Counted from the first letter of the stretch, positions 17,422 to 26,549 are shown. The stretch is 64,000 nt of DNA from Pseudomonas siliginis (GCF_019145195.1 NZ_JAHSTW010000007.1:1-64000), one strand, 5' to 3'. Notes: generated by a model from the sequence alone, not told the origin. A program made the numbers and translations.

Positions 17422-20050
17422 AACCATGCACTCGCGCACGCCGTCCTTGTCGGCCACTGACGGTCGAGGCTTTACTGTCCGGCAGATCGATTACCTGCGC
17501 AACCTGGCCGGTGCCTCCCCCAAAGCCCTCGTGACTCGCCAGCAATACGATTTGGCCGGCCGTCTGGCATTGCAGCAGGATCCGCGTCTGGCCGTTGCCA
17601 ACGTCAGTACCGTTTACGCGCTGAACGGCGATGCGCTGTACACCGCCAGCGTGGACAGCGGCCAGCGTTTGATGCTGCCCGGGTTGGCCGGCGAGCCAGT
17701 GCAGCGATGGGACGGCCGCCACCAGCATTGGCAGTCGTCGTTCGACGAGCAACTGCGCGTGGTGAAGCTTGAGATGACCGGCAACGACAAGACACAGCTC
17801 GATACCTTCACCTATGCCGACGGTTCTGCCGGAGCAGACTCCAACCTGCGCGGCCGGTTGATCCGGCAGACAGATCCGTCAGGCTCGCTGGATATCACCA
17901 GCTATGCCCTCACCGGACAGGCACTGGTGGAAAAGCGCACATTTGATGATCACCAAGCGTTCACCAGCCATCAGGTGTTCAGTCCGCTTGGCGCCGTGCT
18001 TGAACAGACCGACGCCGGCGGCCATCGCAGAACCTCGCGCTATGGGCTTGCCGGGCAGCTCAGGCAGATGCACTTGCAAGTGAAGGCAAACATCACGCAA
18101 GTCCTGGAGGATGCGCACTACAACGCCAATGGCCAGCTCATCGAGCAACAGGACGGCAACGGAGTGCTCAACGAATGAACCTACGATCCAGCCGACGGAC
18201 GCTTGCGCACCCGGATCAGCCATAAGCCCGGCCAACCCGCATTGCAGGATCTGCAATATTCCTACGATCGCGTCGGCAATATCATCCGCATCGAAGACCA
18301 CGCCTTCGAGCCAACCTGGTTCGCCAATCAACGGGTCGACGGCCACCGTGAATTCAGCTACGACTCCCTGTACCGTCTGATTCGTGCGACCGGTCATGAC
18401 GACGCTCTGCCCCCGGACATTCCCGGCCTGCCGCGACCGCCCGACGAACGAAACCGCCTGAACTACACCCAGACGTATAGCTACGACGATGGCGGCAATC
18501 TGACCGAGTTGCGTCATCAGCGCGACGGCAACAGTCGCACCCGCACGATGCGCATCGACGACAAAAGCAATCGCGGGGTGCGTTGGCAAACAGGCGACGA
18601 GCCACCAGACTTCGACATCTGGTTCGACCCGCACGGCAATCAAAGCAAGCTGCACCACGGTCCGTCATTGCACTGGAACAGCCGTGATGAACTGGAGCGC
18701 GTGGATCTGGTTATCCGTCAGGACAGCGATAACGACACCGAGTATTACCAGTACAGCGCGGGCCAGCGGGTCTTCAAATGTCATGAATGGTTTACCGACA
18801 AGGTCCGCCACTTCCACCAGGTGCGTTACCTGCCAGGGCTGGAAATTCGCAGCAAAGACAACGGCGAAGAACTGCACATCATCAGCCTCGGTAACGCGCG
18901 CTGCCTGCATTGGGCGCAACGTTCAGCGCCGATAGACGACCAGATGCGCTACACCCTCGAAGACCACCTCGGCTCTTGCGTGATGGAGCTCAATGAAGAC
19001 GCTGTGGTCACCAGCGCAGAAGGCTATTACCCGTTCGGCGAAACCGCGTGGATGGCCCCGGAATCGGAAATCGAATACCGCTTTATCCGTTATTCCGGCA
19101 AGGAAATGGATGTCAGCGGTTTGTACTACTATGGCGCCCGTTATTACGCGCCGTGGTTGCAGCGTTGGGTCAGTGCTGATCCGGCGGGGGATGTGGATGG
19201 TTTGAATCTGTATGGTTTTGTCGGTAACAACCCGATCGTCCATGTCGACCAGACCGGTGCCTTCAAAGTGGTGTTTGACCTGGTCAGAAAAGCGGTGGGT
19301 ATCTTTGATCAAGCGCAAACTGCGGCGGAGCAATTGCACAACCTGACCACCGAGTTCGATGGCCTGATTCCTGAAGGCCAGAACATCGAAGAAGTGCGCA
19401 AAAGCATGACGTTCGGCAAATTCATCACCTCCCGGGCCGGCATCAAATCGGCCTTTTACGGTATCGGCAAAGGCATCGCCATCGGCAGTGTCATCGGCAC
19501 CGTGGTACCCGGAATCGGCAACGCCATCGGTTCCGGCGCAGGGGCAATCGCGGGGGCGATTGTGTTCCCGGTATTGCGTTACCACTTTTTCAAGAAGGGT
19601 TTGAAAGCAGCGCAGACGCTGCACACCCAAGAACTCAAGGATGGGCTGAAGACGCTGAGCGACGGCGCCGCAAAAGCCGTCGACGGCGCGGGAGTTCTTC
19701 TCGATAGAGGTGCTGCGGTTATCGACAGCATCAAGACCTTCACTGATAACGTCGACAGCTACTCCGAACCCATCCAGAAGATGTTCTACGCCCAACTGGA
19801 AGCCCTGGATGCAGAAAAACAGCGTCAGTTCATGAAGCTGGCGAGGACTGGCGTAGACCCGTTCGAAGCTATCGACGAGGTCCTGCAAACCGCACAGGCA
19901 ATCATCGCAGCCCCGAGCGAGGCGCAAGGCGTGACTGAACGCCTGCAGCAACTGGAGCGCTCGCTCGCTGCCGAACCTCGCGGCAGACCGGTGCCGAAGC
20001 CGAGGTTGAATCTTGTGCATCGACGTCAGGTACAGGAGACAGCTGTCTAG
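17411..20050 (+). pseudogene. Tc toxin subunit TcC, copy 2, interrupted by a TGA codon
   Basis: A second TcC starts at the ATG at 17411, overlapping the last 11 bases of copy 1. An ATG at 17426 (MHSRTPSLSATDGRG) is the likelier biological start by comparison with copy 1. The frame is cut once, by TGA at 18176-18178, where copy 1 has TGG (Trp) in LNEWTYDP; the same frame then continues to TAG at 20050. Reading through, the product would be 879 residues. The N-terminal 140 residues differ from copy 1, the core is almost identical, and the tip (after about residue 615) is unrelated. The tip has an amphipathic start, a glycine-zipper-like hydrophobic stretch (YGIGKGIAIGSVIGTVVPGIG... AGAIAGAIVFPVL) and helical regions, perhaps membrane-active. 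It is most simply a recent nonsense mutation; read-through or a sequencing error remain possible. Confidence 0.82.
17825..19179 (+). repeat. Duplicated TcC core, copy 2
   Basis: Direct repeat partner of 15049-16403. It contains the only disabling difference, TGG to TGA at 18176-18178. Confidence 0.85.
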
Positions 20051-20057
20051 CAGACAC

Positions 20058-20083
20058 GGCCGGCGCGAACAGCGCGCCCGGCC
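20058..20083 (+). terminator. GC-rich stem-loop after the second TcC gene
   Basis: GGCCGGCGCG and CGCGCCCGGCC form a stem with one bulge, 8 bases after the TAG. There is no T run, so it may stabilise the mRNA end rather than terminate. Confidence 0.3.
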
Positions 20084-20134
20084 ACCTCGGCCCATGCTAT
20101 CGTGCCCGCCCGTCCTGCCGACCTTTCATCCAGC

Positions 20135-21895
20135 ATGCTGCCGACTTCCCGTACCCTGCGTCTGTCGTTGTATTCCCTGCTGATCATCGCCGGCACGGTC
20201 ATTGCCGCGACGCTCGCGATGCGCCACGCGGAACGTCAGGCGCTGGAAGAAGATGCCGCCCGCGCCAATCAGCAACTGGGGTTGTACGCCAACTCCTTGC
20301 ACACCCTGATCGACCGCTATCGCGCCCTGCCCGCCGTACTGGCGCTGGATCCGCAATTGCGTTCGGCCCTGGCCGGCCCGGTCGGTGCTGCGCAGCAAGC
20401 GGCATTGAATGTGAAGCTGGAAAAGATCAACGGCGCCGCGCAATCCTCGACCCTTGAACTGCTCGATCGCACCGGCCTGGCCGTGGCCGCCAGCAACTGG
20501 CGCTTGCCCAGCAGTTACGTTGGCCACAATTACGGCTTCCGCCCCTATTTCAGCCAGACCCGCACCCAAGGCACCGGGCGGTTTTACGCGGTAGGCGTGA
20601 CCAGCGGCATTCCCGGGTATTTCCTTTCCAGCGCCGTACTTGGCGACAACGACGAGTTTCTCGGCGCGATGGTGGTCAAGCTGGAGTTTCCCGAACTGGA
20701 GCGCGAATGGAGCCAGGGCAGCGACACGCTGCTGGTCAGCGATGCACGCGGGATCATCTTTATCGCCAATCAGCCGGGCTGGCGTTATCGCGCCTTGCGG
20801 CCGTTGAGCGCTGATGATCTGGCCGAGATCAAATCCACGCGACAGTACGACAAGCAATCGCTGCTGCCGCTGACCCATTTGCCGCTACGGCGCTTCGATG
20901 ACAACAGCGATCTGCGCCGGGTCGAAGGTCCGCAGGGCACGGCGGATTATCTGTGGGAATCGCTGCCGCTGACGACCGAGGGCTGGACCCTGCACCTGCT
21001 GCGCCGTCCGCAAGTGGCCTTCGAGGATTTGCGCAACGCCGCGCTGGCCGCCGCCGGTGTGTGGCTGGCGCTGGTGTTCCTGTTGCTGTTTCTCAATCAG
21101 CGCTGGCGGCTGGCCAAGGTCCGTCAGCGCAATCGTGAAGAACTCGAGCGCCTGGTCGAGGAGCGCACCCGCGATCTGCGCACCGCGCAGGAAGGTCTGG
21201 TGCAGTCGGCCAAACTCGCCGCGCTGGGGCAGATGTCCGCCGCGCTGGCCCACGAAATCAATCAACCGCTGACCGCCCAGCGCATGCAACTGGCAACCCT
21301 GCGCCTGCTGCTCGAACATGGCCGCGTCGATGACGCCTACAAGGCGCTGAAACCGGTGGACGACATGCTCACGCGCATGGCTGCCCTAACCGGCCACCTC
21401 AAGACTTTCGCCCGCAAGAGTCCGAGCGGTTTGCGCGAACGTCTGGATCTGGCGACGGTTGTCGATCAGTCGCTGCAACTGCTCGATGCGCGGCTGCGTG
21501 ACGAACAAGTCAGCCTGGTGCTGCATCTGACCCGTCCGGCGTGGGTGCGCGGTGATGCGATTCGTCTGGAACAGGTGTTGATCAATTTGCTGCGCAACGC
21601 GCTGGATGCGATGCAGGGTAAAGCCTGCAAGCGTCTGGAAATCCGTCTGGAGGCTGATGAACAATTGTGGCGGCTGAGCGTCAGCGACAACGGCGGCGGC
21701 ATTGCCGAGGAACATCTCGGCCAGGTGTTCGATCCGTTCTTTACCACCAAACCGGTGGGTGACGGTCTGGGCCTGGGGCTGGCAGTATCCTTCGCCATCG
21801 TGCATGAATCCGGCGGGCGCCTGAGCGCCGAGAACGGCGACACTGGCGCGGTGTTCAGCCTGACCCTGCCAATCGATCTGGAGGCACATATCTGA
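20135..21895 (+). CDS. DctB-family sensor histidine kinase (C4/C5-dicarboxylate type)
   Basis: An inner-membrane sensor of about 586 residues. TM1 is LSLYSLLIIAGTVIAATLAM. A periplasmic region of roughly 260 residues has the double Cache look of DctB (LYANSLHTLIDRYRALPAVLALDP; GFRPYFSQTRTQGTGRFYAVGVTSGIPGYFLSS). TM2 is LAAAGVWLALVFLLLFL, followed by a coiled linker, the H-box LAALGQMSAALAHEINQPLT, the N-box LINLLRNALDAM, and G-boxes DNGGGIAEEH and GLGLGLAVSFAIVHESGG. The start is uncertain: GTG at 20102 would add 11 residues. It overlaps the response regulator by 1 base. Because an alpha-ketoglutarate permease with a sigma-54 promoter follows, the ligand is probably a C5 (or C4) dicarboxylate, as for MifS of P. 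aeruginosa. Confidence 0.87.
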   Translation: MLPTSRTLRLSLYSLLIIAGTVIAATLAMRHAERQALEEDAARANQQLGLYANSLHTLIDRYRALPAVLALDPQLRSALAGPVGAAQQAALNVKLEKINGAAQSSTLELLDRTGLAVAASNWRLPSSYVGHNYGFRPYFSQTRTQGTGRFYAVGVTSGIPGYFLSSAVLGDNDEFLGAMVVKLEFPELEREWSQGSDTLLVSDARGIIFIANQPGWRYRALRPLSADDLAEIKSTRQYDKQSLLPLTHLPLRRFDDNSDLRRVEGPQGTADYLWESLPLTTEGWTLHLLRRPQVAFEDLRNAALAAAGVWLALVFLLLFLNQRWRLAKVRQRNREELERLVEERTRDLRTAQEGLVQSAKLAALGQMSAALAHEINQPLTAQRMQLATLRLLLEHGRVDDAYKALKPVDDMLTRMAALTGHLKTFARKSPSGLRERLDLATVVDQSLQLLDARLRDEQVSLVLHLTRPAWVRGDAIRLEQVLINLLRNALDAMQGKACKRLEIRLEADEQLWRLSVSDNGGGIAEEHLGQVFDPFFTTKPVGDGLGLGLAVSFAIVHESGGRLSAENGDTGAVFSLTLPIDLEAHI

Positions 21896-23226
21896 TGCTC
21901 GACTCGGTGATGGTGGTCGACGATGAAAGCAGCATTCGCAACGCCGTTGAACAGTGGCTGAGCCTGTCCGGGTTTCAGGTGCAATTGTTCAGCCGCGCCG
22001 AAGAATGCCTCGCCGCGCTCCCCGAACATTTTGCCGGGGTGATCCTCAGCGACGTGCGCATGCCCGGCATGGACGGTTTGCAACTGCTCGCCGAAGTGCA
22101 AAAGCGCGACGCCGATCTACCGGTGATTCTGCTCACCGGCCATGGCGACGTGCCGATGGCGGTCGAAGCCATGCGCGATGGCGCCTACGACTTTCTGGAA
22201 AAACCGTTCAGCCCGGAAACCCTGCTCGGCAGCCTGCGCCGGGCGCTGGACAAACGCCGCCTGGTCCTGGAAAACCGTGCCTTGCACGAACTGGCCGACA
22301 ACCGCGCAAAGCTCGATGCGACGCTGCTCGGCGTGTCCCGCGGCTTGCAGACATTGCGTCGGCAGGTGCTGGATCTGGCGACGTTGCCGGTCAATGTGCT
22401 GATCCGGGGCGAAACCGGCAGCGGCAAGGAACTGGTCGCACGTTGCCTGCATGATTTCGGCCCGCGTGCCGGCAAACCGTTCGTGGCGCTGAACTGCGCG
22501 GCGATTCCGGAGCAACTGTTCGAGGCCGAACTGTTCGGCCATGAGAGCGGCGCGTTTACCGGCGCCTCGGGCAAGCGCATCGGCAAGCTGGAATACGCCG
22601 ATGGCGGCACGCTGTTTCTCGATGAGATCGAAAGCATGCCGCTGGCCCAGCAGGTGAAATTGCTGCGGGTCTTGCAGGAGCAAAAGCTTGAGCGGCTGGG
22701 GTCGAACCAGAGCATTCGCGTTGATTTGCGTATCGTCGCGGCGACCAAACCGGACCTGCTCGACGAAGCCCGCGCCGGGCGTTTTCGTGAGGACCTGGCG
22801 TATCGCCTGAACGTCGCCGAACTGCGCCTGCCGCCGCTGCGCGATCGCCGCGAAGACATTCCGTTGCTGTTCGAGACCTTCGCGCAGAATGCCGCTCAGC
22901 GTCTGGGTCGGACCTTTCCGCCGTTGACCGGTGCGCAGCTCAGTCACCTGCTCAGCCATGACTGGCCGGGCAATGTGCGCGAACTGGCCAACGTCGCGGA
23001 ACGTCAGGTATTGGGGCTCGATGAACCGGTCGCTGGAATCGATCCGGGGCAATCGCTGGCGGCGCAGCAGGAAGCGTTCGAAGCGCAATGTCTGCGCGCG
23101 GCGTTGACCCGGCACAAAGGTGATGTCAAAGCCGTGCTCGAAGAACTGCAACTGCCGCGCCGCACGTTCAATGAAAAGATGCAGCGGCATGGATTGAGTC
23201 GGGAGATGTTTGTTTCCGACAGCTGA
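21895..23226 (+). CDS. DctD-family sigma-54-dependent response regulator
   Basis: A 443-residue NtrC-class activator. The receiver domain has the acidic pair D9-D10, phospho-acceptor D53 (LSDVRMPG) and K103. The AAA+ domain has Walker A GETGSGKE (172-179) and the sigma-54 contact loop GAFTGA (219-224), with ESGAFTGAS intact, so it should activate RpoN promoters. A Fis-type helix-turn-helix ends the protein (LEELQLPRRTFNEKMQRHGL). Its ATG overlaps the kinase stop (TGATG). Two inverted repeats and a -24/-12 promoter lie in the 414 bases between this gene and the permease, so the permease is the likely target. It is related to DctD and MifR; the window does not show which ortholog it is. Confidence 0.9.
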   Translation: MLDSVMVVDDESSIRNAVEQWLSLSGFQVQLFSRAEECLAALPEHFAGVILSDVRMPGMDGLQLLAEVQKRDADLPVILLTGHGDVPMAVEAMRDGAYDFLEKPFSPETLLGSLRRALDKRRLVLENRALHELADNRAKLDATLLGVSRGLQTLRRQVLDLATLPVNVLIRGETGSGKELVARCLHDFGPRAGKPFVALNCAAIPEQLFEAELFGHESGAFTGASGKRIGKLEYADGGTLFLDEIESMPLAQQVKLLRVLQEQKLERLGSNQSIRVDLRIVAATKPDLLDEARAGRFREDLAYRLNVAELRLPPLRDRREDIPLLFETFAQNAAQRLGRTFPPLTGAQLSHLLSHDWPGNVRELANVAERQVLGLDEPVAGIDPGQSLAAQQEAFEAQCLRAALTRHKGDVKAVLEELQLPRRTFNEKMQRHGLSREMFVSDS

Positions 23227-23339
23227 TGATCGTTCCCACGCGCAGCAAAGGAATGCAGCCCGGGACGCTCTGCGTCCCCTTCGAAGCCGAACGCGGAGCG
23301 TCCGTTGAGGCATTCCCACGCAGAGCGTGGGAACGATCA
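23227..23339. repeat. Inverted repeat (TGATCGTTCCCACGC type)
   Basis: TGATCGTTCCCACGC and GCGTGGGAACGATCA are exact complements at the two ends, with further short inverted words inside. It starts immediately after the response-regulator stop. Confidence 0.75.
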
Positions 23340-23373
23340 CACAGCTGACTTATTCGGCGTCTCTGATGGCCCC

Positions 23374-23437
23374 TTCGCGAGCAAGCTCGCTCCCACATGG
23401 AGTCAGTCCACTCTGTGGGAGCGAGCCTGCTCGCGAA
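23374..23437. repeat. REP palindrome (GAGCGAGCCTGCTCGCGAA type)
   Basis: Arms of 24 bases (TTCGCGAGCAAGCTCGCTCC and the complement) with a single mismatch, upstream of the enhancer sites. Confidence 0.8.
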
Positions 23438-23473
23438 GAGGCCTGTTGAGCCGCAGCAAATGCCCACTCTGAT

Positions 23474-23522
23474 GAGCAATTTTCCGCTCACCACAACCCA
23501 TGCATAAGCGGATTTCCGCTCA
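23474..23522 (+). promoter_or_regulatory. Two candidate enhancer sites for the DctD-like regulator
   Basis: GAGCAATTTTCCGCTCA (23474-23490) and AAGCGGATTTCCGCTCA (23506-23522) share TTTCCGCTCA and are each inverted repeats; AGCGGATTTCCGCT is a perfect palindrome. Their starts are 32 bases apart (about three helical turns), and they lie roughly 75 and 107 bases before the predicted transcription start, the usual layout for an NtrC-class activator. Confidence 0.6.
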
Positions 23523-23561
23523 CCCTTTCCCGCCACCCCCTCTAAACCGGCCCTCCTTCCC

Positions 23562-23578
23562 TTGGCACACCTCCTGCT
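23562..23578 (+). promoter_or_regulatory. Sigma-54 (-24/-12) promoter of the permease gene
   Basis: TTGGCACACCTCCTGCT matches YTGGCACGN4TTGCW at all but two positions. The GG (23564-23565) and GC (23576-23577) are the required 12 bases apart. Transcription should start near 23589, about 50 bases before the ATG. Confidence 0.75.
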
Positions 23579-23640
23579 ATAGCCCTGGCAGGCTGCGTTC
23601 CGACGCGCTCCACAAAAACAATTAAACGAAGGATCCTTCA

Positions 23641-24960
23641 ATGGATAACTCCAACGCCCTGCCCCTTGGGTCGGCTGCCGTGCCGGCCAAACCGAGAACC
23701 ACCGCCAGCCGGATCAAATCGATCTTCAGCGGCTCTGTCGGCAACATGGTCGAGTGGTACGACTGGTATGTGTATGCCGCCTTCTCCCTGTACTTCGCGA
23801 AAACCTTTTTCCCCGCCGGTTCCACCACTGCGCAACTGATGAACACCGCTGCGATCTTCGCCGTGGGCTTCTTGATGCGTCCGATCGGTGGCTGGCTGAT
23901 GGGCATGTACGCCGACAAGGTCGGGCGCAAGAAAGCGCTGATGGCCTCGGTGTACCTGATGTGCTTCGGCTCGCTGCTGATCGCCCTGAGCCCGAATTAT
24001 GAAACCATCGGCATCGGCGCGCCGATCCTGCTGGTGTTCGCCCGCCTGCTGCAAGGCCTGTCGGTCGGCGGCGAGTACGGCACCTCGGCGACTTATCTGT
24101 CCGAGATGGCGACCAAGGAACGTCGCGGCTTCTTCTCCAGCTTCCAGTACGTGACCCTGATCTCCGGGCAGCTCATCGCCCTTGGCGTATTGATCGTGCT
24201 GCAAAACATGCTGACCACCGAACAGCTGTACGCATGGGGCTGGCGCATTCCGTTCGCCATCGGCGCGCTGTGTGCAGTGGTGGCGCTGTACCTGCGTCGC
24301 GGCATGGAAGAAACCGAGTCGTTCACCAAGAAAGAAAAATCCAAGGAAAGCGCGATGCGCACCTTGATGCGCCACCCGAAAGAGTTGTTGACCGTGGTCG
24401 GCCTGACCATGGGCGGCACCCTGGCGTTCTACACCTACACCACCTACATGCAGAAATACCTGGTGAACACGGTCGGCATGAGCATCTCCGACTCGACCAC
24501 CATTTCCGCCGCCACGCTGTTCCTGTTCATGTGTCTGCAACCGATCATCGGTGGCCTGTCGGACAAGATCGGTCGTCGTCCGATCCTGATCGCCTTCGGT
24601 GTGCTCGGTACGATCTTCACCGTGCCGATCCTGATGACCCTGCACACCATCCAGACCTGGTGGGGCGCGTTCTTCCTGATCATGGCGGCGTTGATCATCG
24701 TCAGCGGCTACACCTCGATCAATGCGGTGGTGAAAGCCGAATTGTTCCCGACCGAAATCCGCGCCCTGGGCGTTGGCCTGCCGTACGCGCTGACCGTGTC
24801 GATCTTCGGCGGCACCGCCGAATACATCGCGCTGTGGTTCAAGAGCATCGGCATGGAAACCGGTTACTACTGGTACGTCACCGCGTGCATTGCCGTGTCG
24901 CTGCTGGTGTACATCACCATGAAAGACACCCAGAAGCATTCGCGGATCGTCACTGACTGA
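23641..24960 (+). CDS. kgtP: MFS alpha-ketoglutarate permease (KgtP type)
   Basis: A 439-residue, 12-helix transporter of the metabolite:H+ symporter (MHS) family. The family marks are SGSVGNMVEWYDWYVYAAFSLYFAKTFFP at the start, FLMRPIGGWLMGMYADKVGRKKAL after TM2, ARLLQGLSVGGEYGTSATYLSEMA, and the second-half repeat GGLSDKIGRRPILIAFG. Sequence style and length match KgtP, which imports 2-oxoglutarate with protons. AAGGATCCTTCA precedes the ATG. It is preceded by a sigma-54 promoter and two enhancer sites and by the DctB/DctD-like pair, so uptake is probably induced by the substrate. A close relative of another dicarboxylate specificity cannot be excluded. Confidence 0.87.
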   Translation: MDNSNALPLGSAAVPAKPRTTASRIKSIFSGSVGNMVEWYDWYVYAAFSLYFAKTFFPAGSTTAQLMNTAAIFAVGFLMRPIGGWLMGMYADKVGRKKALMASVYLMCFGSLLIALSPNYETIGIGAPILLVFARLLQGLSVGGEYGTSATYLSEMATKERRGFFSSFQYVTLISGQLIALGVLIVLQNMLTTEQLYAWGWRIPFAIGALCAVVALYLRRGMEETESFTKKEKSKESAMRTLMRHPKELLTVVGLTMGGTLAFYTYTTYMQKYLVNTVGMSISDSTTISAATLFLFMCLQPIIGGLSDKIGRRPILIAFGVLGTIFTVPILMTLHTIQTWWGAFFLIMAALIIVSGYTSINAVVKAELFPTEIRALGVGLPYALTVSIFGGTAEYIALWFKSIGMETGYYWYVTACIAVSLLVYITMKDTQKHSRIVTD

Positions 24961-25095
24961 TAGGGCTACTTCGCTGGCAGGCCACAAAATCTGTGTCCTG
25001 CCACGAACCCTACGGGGTCTCGCGTCTGGCTGGAAATATGCGCTGGGTCCTTGCACTATGGCTGCATCCGAATGCAGCTCAGGAATCCGCTCCCC

Positions 25096-25725
25096 ATGCC
25101 CGATGACATCCACTTCTACGAACCCGCCAACGGCCACGGCCTGCCTCACGATCCGTTCAACGCCATCGTCGGCCCGCGCCCCATCGGCTGGATTTCCTCG
25201 CAGGATGCCGAAGGCCGGCTCAATCTCGCGCCATACAGTTTCTTCAACGCTTTCAACTACGTGCCGCCGATCATTGGTTTTTCCAGTGTCGGGCGCAAAG
25301 ACAGTCTGAACAATATCGAGCAGACCGGTGAGTTCGTCTGGAACCTCGCCACGCGCCCGTTGGCCGAGCAGATGAACCAGAGCTGCGCGATGGTCGCGCC
25401 TGAGGTCAACGAGTTTGAACTGGCAGGGCTTACGACCGTGGCGTCAAAGGTGATTTCGGTGCCACGGGTCGCCGAAAGCCCGGTGTCCTTCGAGTGCAAG
25501 GTCACGCAGATCATCCAGCTGCAACGCGCCGATGGCGAAACTGTACCGAGCTGGCTGATCCTCGGTGAAGTAGTCGCGGTGCACATTGCCAAATGGCTGC
25601 TGAAGGACGGCATCTACGACACCGCCGCCGCACAACCGATTTTGCGCGGCGGCGGGCCGGCGGATTATTTCCAGCTGGGGCCTGAGGCTCTGTTCAAGAT
25701 GTGGCGCCCGGGCGCACAGAAGTAA
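25096..25725 (+). CDS. Flavin reductase-like (FMN-binding split barrel) protein
   Basis: A 209-residue member of the DIM6/NTAB flavin reductase family. DPFNAIVGPRPIGWISSQDAEGRLNLAPYSFFNAFNYVPPIIGFSS is the characteristic FMN-binding core; the C-terminal GGGPADYFQLGPEALFKMWRPG is typical of the Pseudomonas members. It probably binds FMN and reduces it with NAD(P)H, or serves an unknown oxygenase; no partner is adjacent. The ATG at 25096 is chosen because the conserved protein begins MPDDIHFYEP; an upstream in-frame ATG adds 15 unlike residues. A perfect hairpin GCTGCAT-CCGA-ATGCAGC (25061-25078) lies just before it and may be an operator or leader structure. Its stop abuts that of the convergent next gene. 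Confidence 0.83.
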   Translation: MPDDIHFYEPANGHGLPHDPFNAIVGPRPIGWISSQDAEGRLNLAPYSFFNAFNYVPPIIGFSSVGRKDSLNNIEQTGEFVWNLATRPLAEQMNQSCAMVAPEVNEFELAGLTTVASKVISVPRVAESPVSFECKVTQIIQLQRADGETVPSWLILGEVVAVHIAKWLLKDGIYDTAAAQPILRGGGPADYFQLGPEALFKMWRPGAQK

Positions 25726-25968
25726 TTACCAGATCAGCTCGGCGTCGTCAGTGACGCCCTTGAGCTTGTCCAGTTCGTTGATGGCTGCATCATCGGCAGC
25801 GATGGCGCCGGGGAACACCTGCTCGTTGAGCAATTTGTGAAAGCGTGGTGCGCCGCCATCGACCAAGGCCTTGACCGCGATGGCCGCGTAATAACCCTTG
25901 TTGCCGCCCAGCTCGACGGGGACGACTGCGGAGACTGCTTCGAAGCGTTCAAACTCTTTACGTGCCAT
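25726..25968 (-). CDS. Small protein of unknown function
   Basis: An 80-residue soluble, acidic protein (MARKEFERFEAVSAVVPVELGGNKGYYAAIAVKALVDGG...GVTDDAELIW). No domain is recognised. It has no signal peptide or membrane segment; predicted helices flank a Gly-rich turn. The ribosome site AGGA sits 8 bases before the ATG. It is probably the second gene after the monooxygenase-like gene at 26012, 43 bases upstream on the same strand. Codon use is ordinary for the window, so it is probably expressed. Confidence 0.65.
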   Translation of the reverse strand: MARKEFERFEAVSAVVPVELGGNKGYYAAIAVKALVDGGAPRFHKLLNEQVFPGAIAADDAAINELDKLKGVTDDAELIW

Positions 25969-26011
25969 GTCGCGGATCCTGGCTCAATCAAATAAGCCGG
26001 ACATTAAACCC

Positions 26012-26365
26012 TCAACCGGCGAGTTTGTGTATCGGCGCGGCGCATTGACCGAGGGCCTGCGCGGCGGAAACGTCCCTGAAGGTGTGGAAGTCAAGGCTGT
26101 TGACCACCAGGTCCTGCACCAGCTCGGCGAAGACTTCCATTGACGGACTGTTGAAATAAGTCGTCATCATTTGCTGACTGCTCCAGTAGCCGCTGACCAG
26201 CCACAGGTCGGCGTCGCACTGCGATTGTTGCAAGGAAAAACTCAGGCAGCCGGGCGCCGCGCGCGAGACCTCGATCAACGCGCTCAGGCGCACACCGAGT
26301 TCCGCCGAACGCCCGGCCTGGGCACGAACGAAGGCCATATGACTGACAGGCATTTGCTTGGACAT
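26012..26365 (-). CDS. Antibiotic biosynthesis monooxygenase (ABM) domain protein
   Basis: A 117-residue protein with a ferredoxin-like ABM fold: HMAFVRAQAGRSAELGVRLSALIEVSRAAPGCLSFSLQQSQCDADLWLVSGYWSSQQMMTTYFNSPSMEVFAELV. The pattern (strand, long helix, APGCxxF strand, YWSS strand, helix with F.SP.M) is clear. Family members act as small cofactor-free oxygenases or quinone/aldehyde-handling proteins; the substrate here is unknown. The start at 26365 is fixed by a strong GGAGGG site 7 bases upstream; the open frame runs further back but without homology. It is divergent from the AraC regulator at 26762, which may control it. Confidence 0.78.
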   Translation of the reverse strand: MSKQMPVSHMAFVRAQAGRSAELGVRLSALIEVSRAAPGCLSFSLQQSQCDADLWLVSGYWSSQQMMTTYFNSPSMEVFAELVQDLVVNSLDFHTFRDVSAAQALGQCAAPIHKLAG

Positions 26366-26549
26366 GATCAACCCTCCATGAAATCGCGTGGCAGCCGGGG
26401 GACGGGCTGCGACTGAAGCAAAGATTAAGGGCCGGGGCGGCTGCCCCGTTAGTCGATTCCTGCCTTCGCGTTGCACAATCCTGCGAGACTGTGCCGACGA
26501 CCTGTAACAACCTGTAAACCCGCGCAACACGTCTGTCATACGCGTTTTG

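Noticed and set aside
18176..18178. TGA in the second TcC as a selenocysteine codon
   Set aside because: The paralogue has Trp here, no redox motif surrounds it, and no selenocysteine insertion hairpin was noticed just downstream.
20051..20134. Immunity gene after the TcC tips
   Set aside because: No frame with a start and reasonable length lies between the toxin end and the sensor kinase; Tc cargoes normally lack immunity genes.
23638..25149. 503-codon open frame antisense to the permease
   Set aside because: Composition rich in His/Gln/Arg is typical of a shadow of a GC-rich gene; no recognisable fold.
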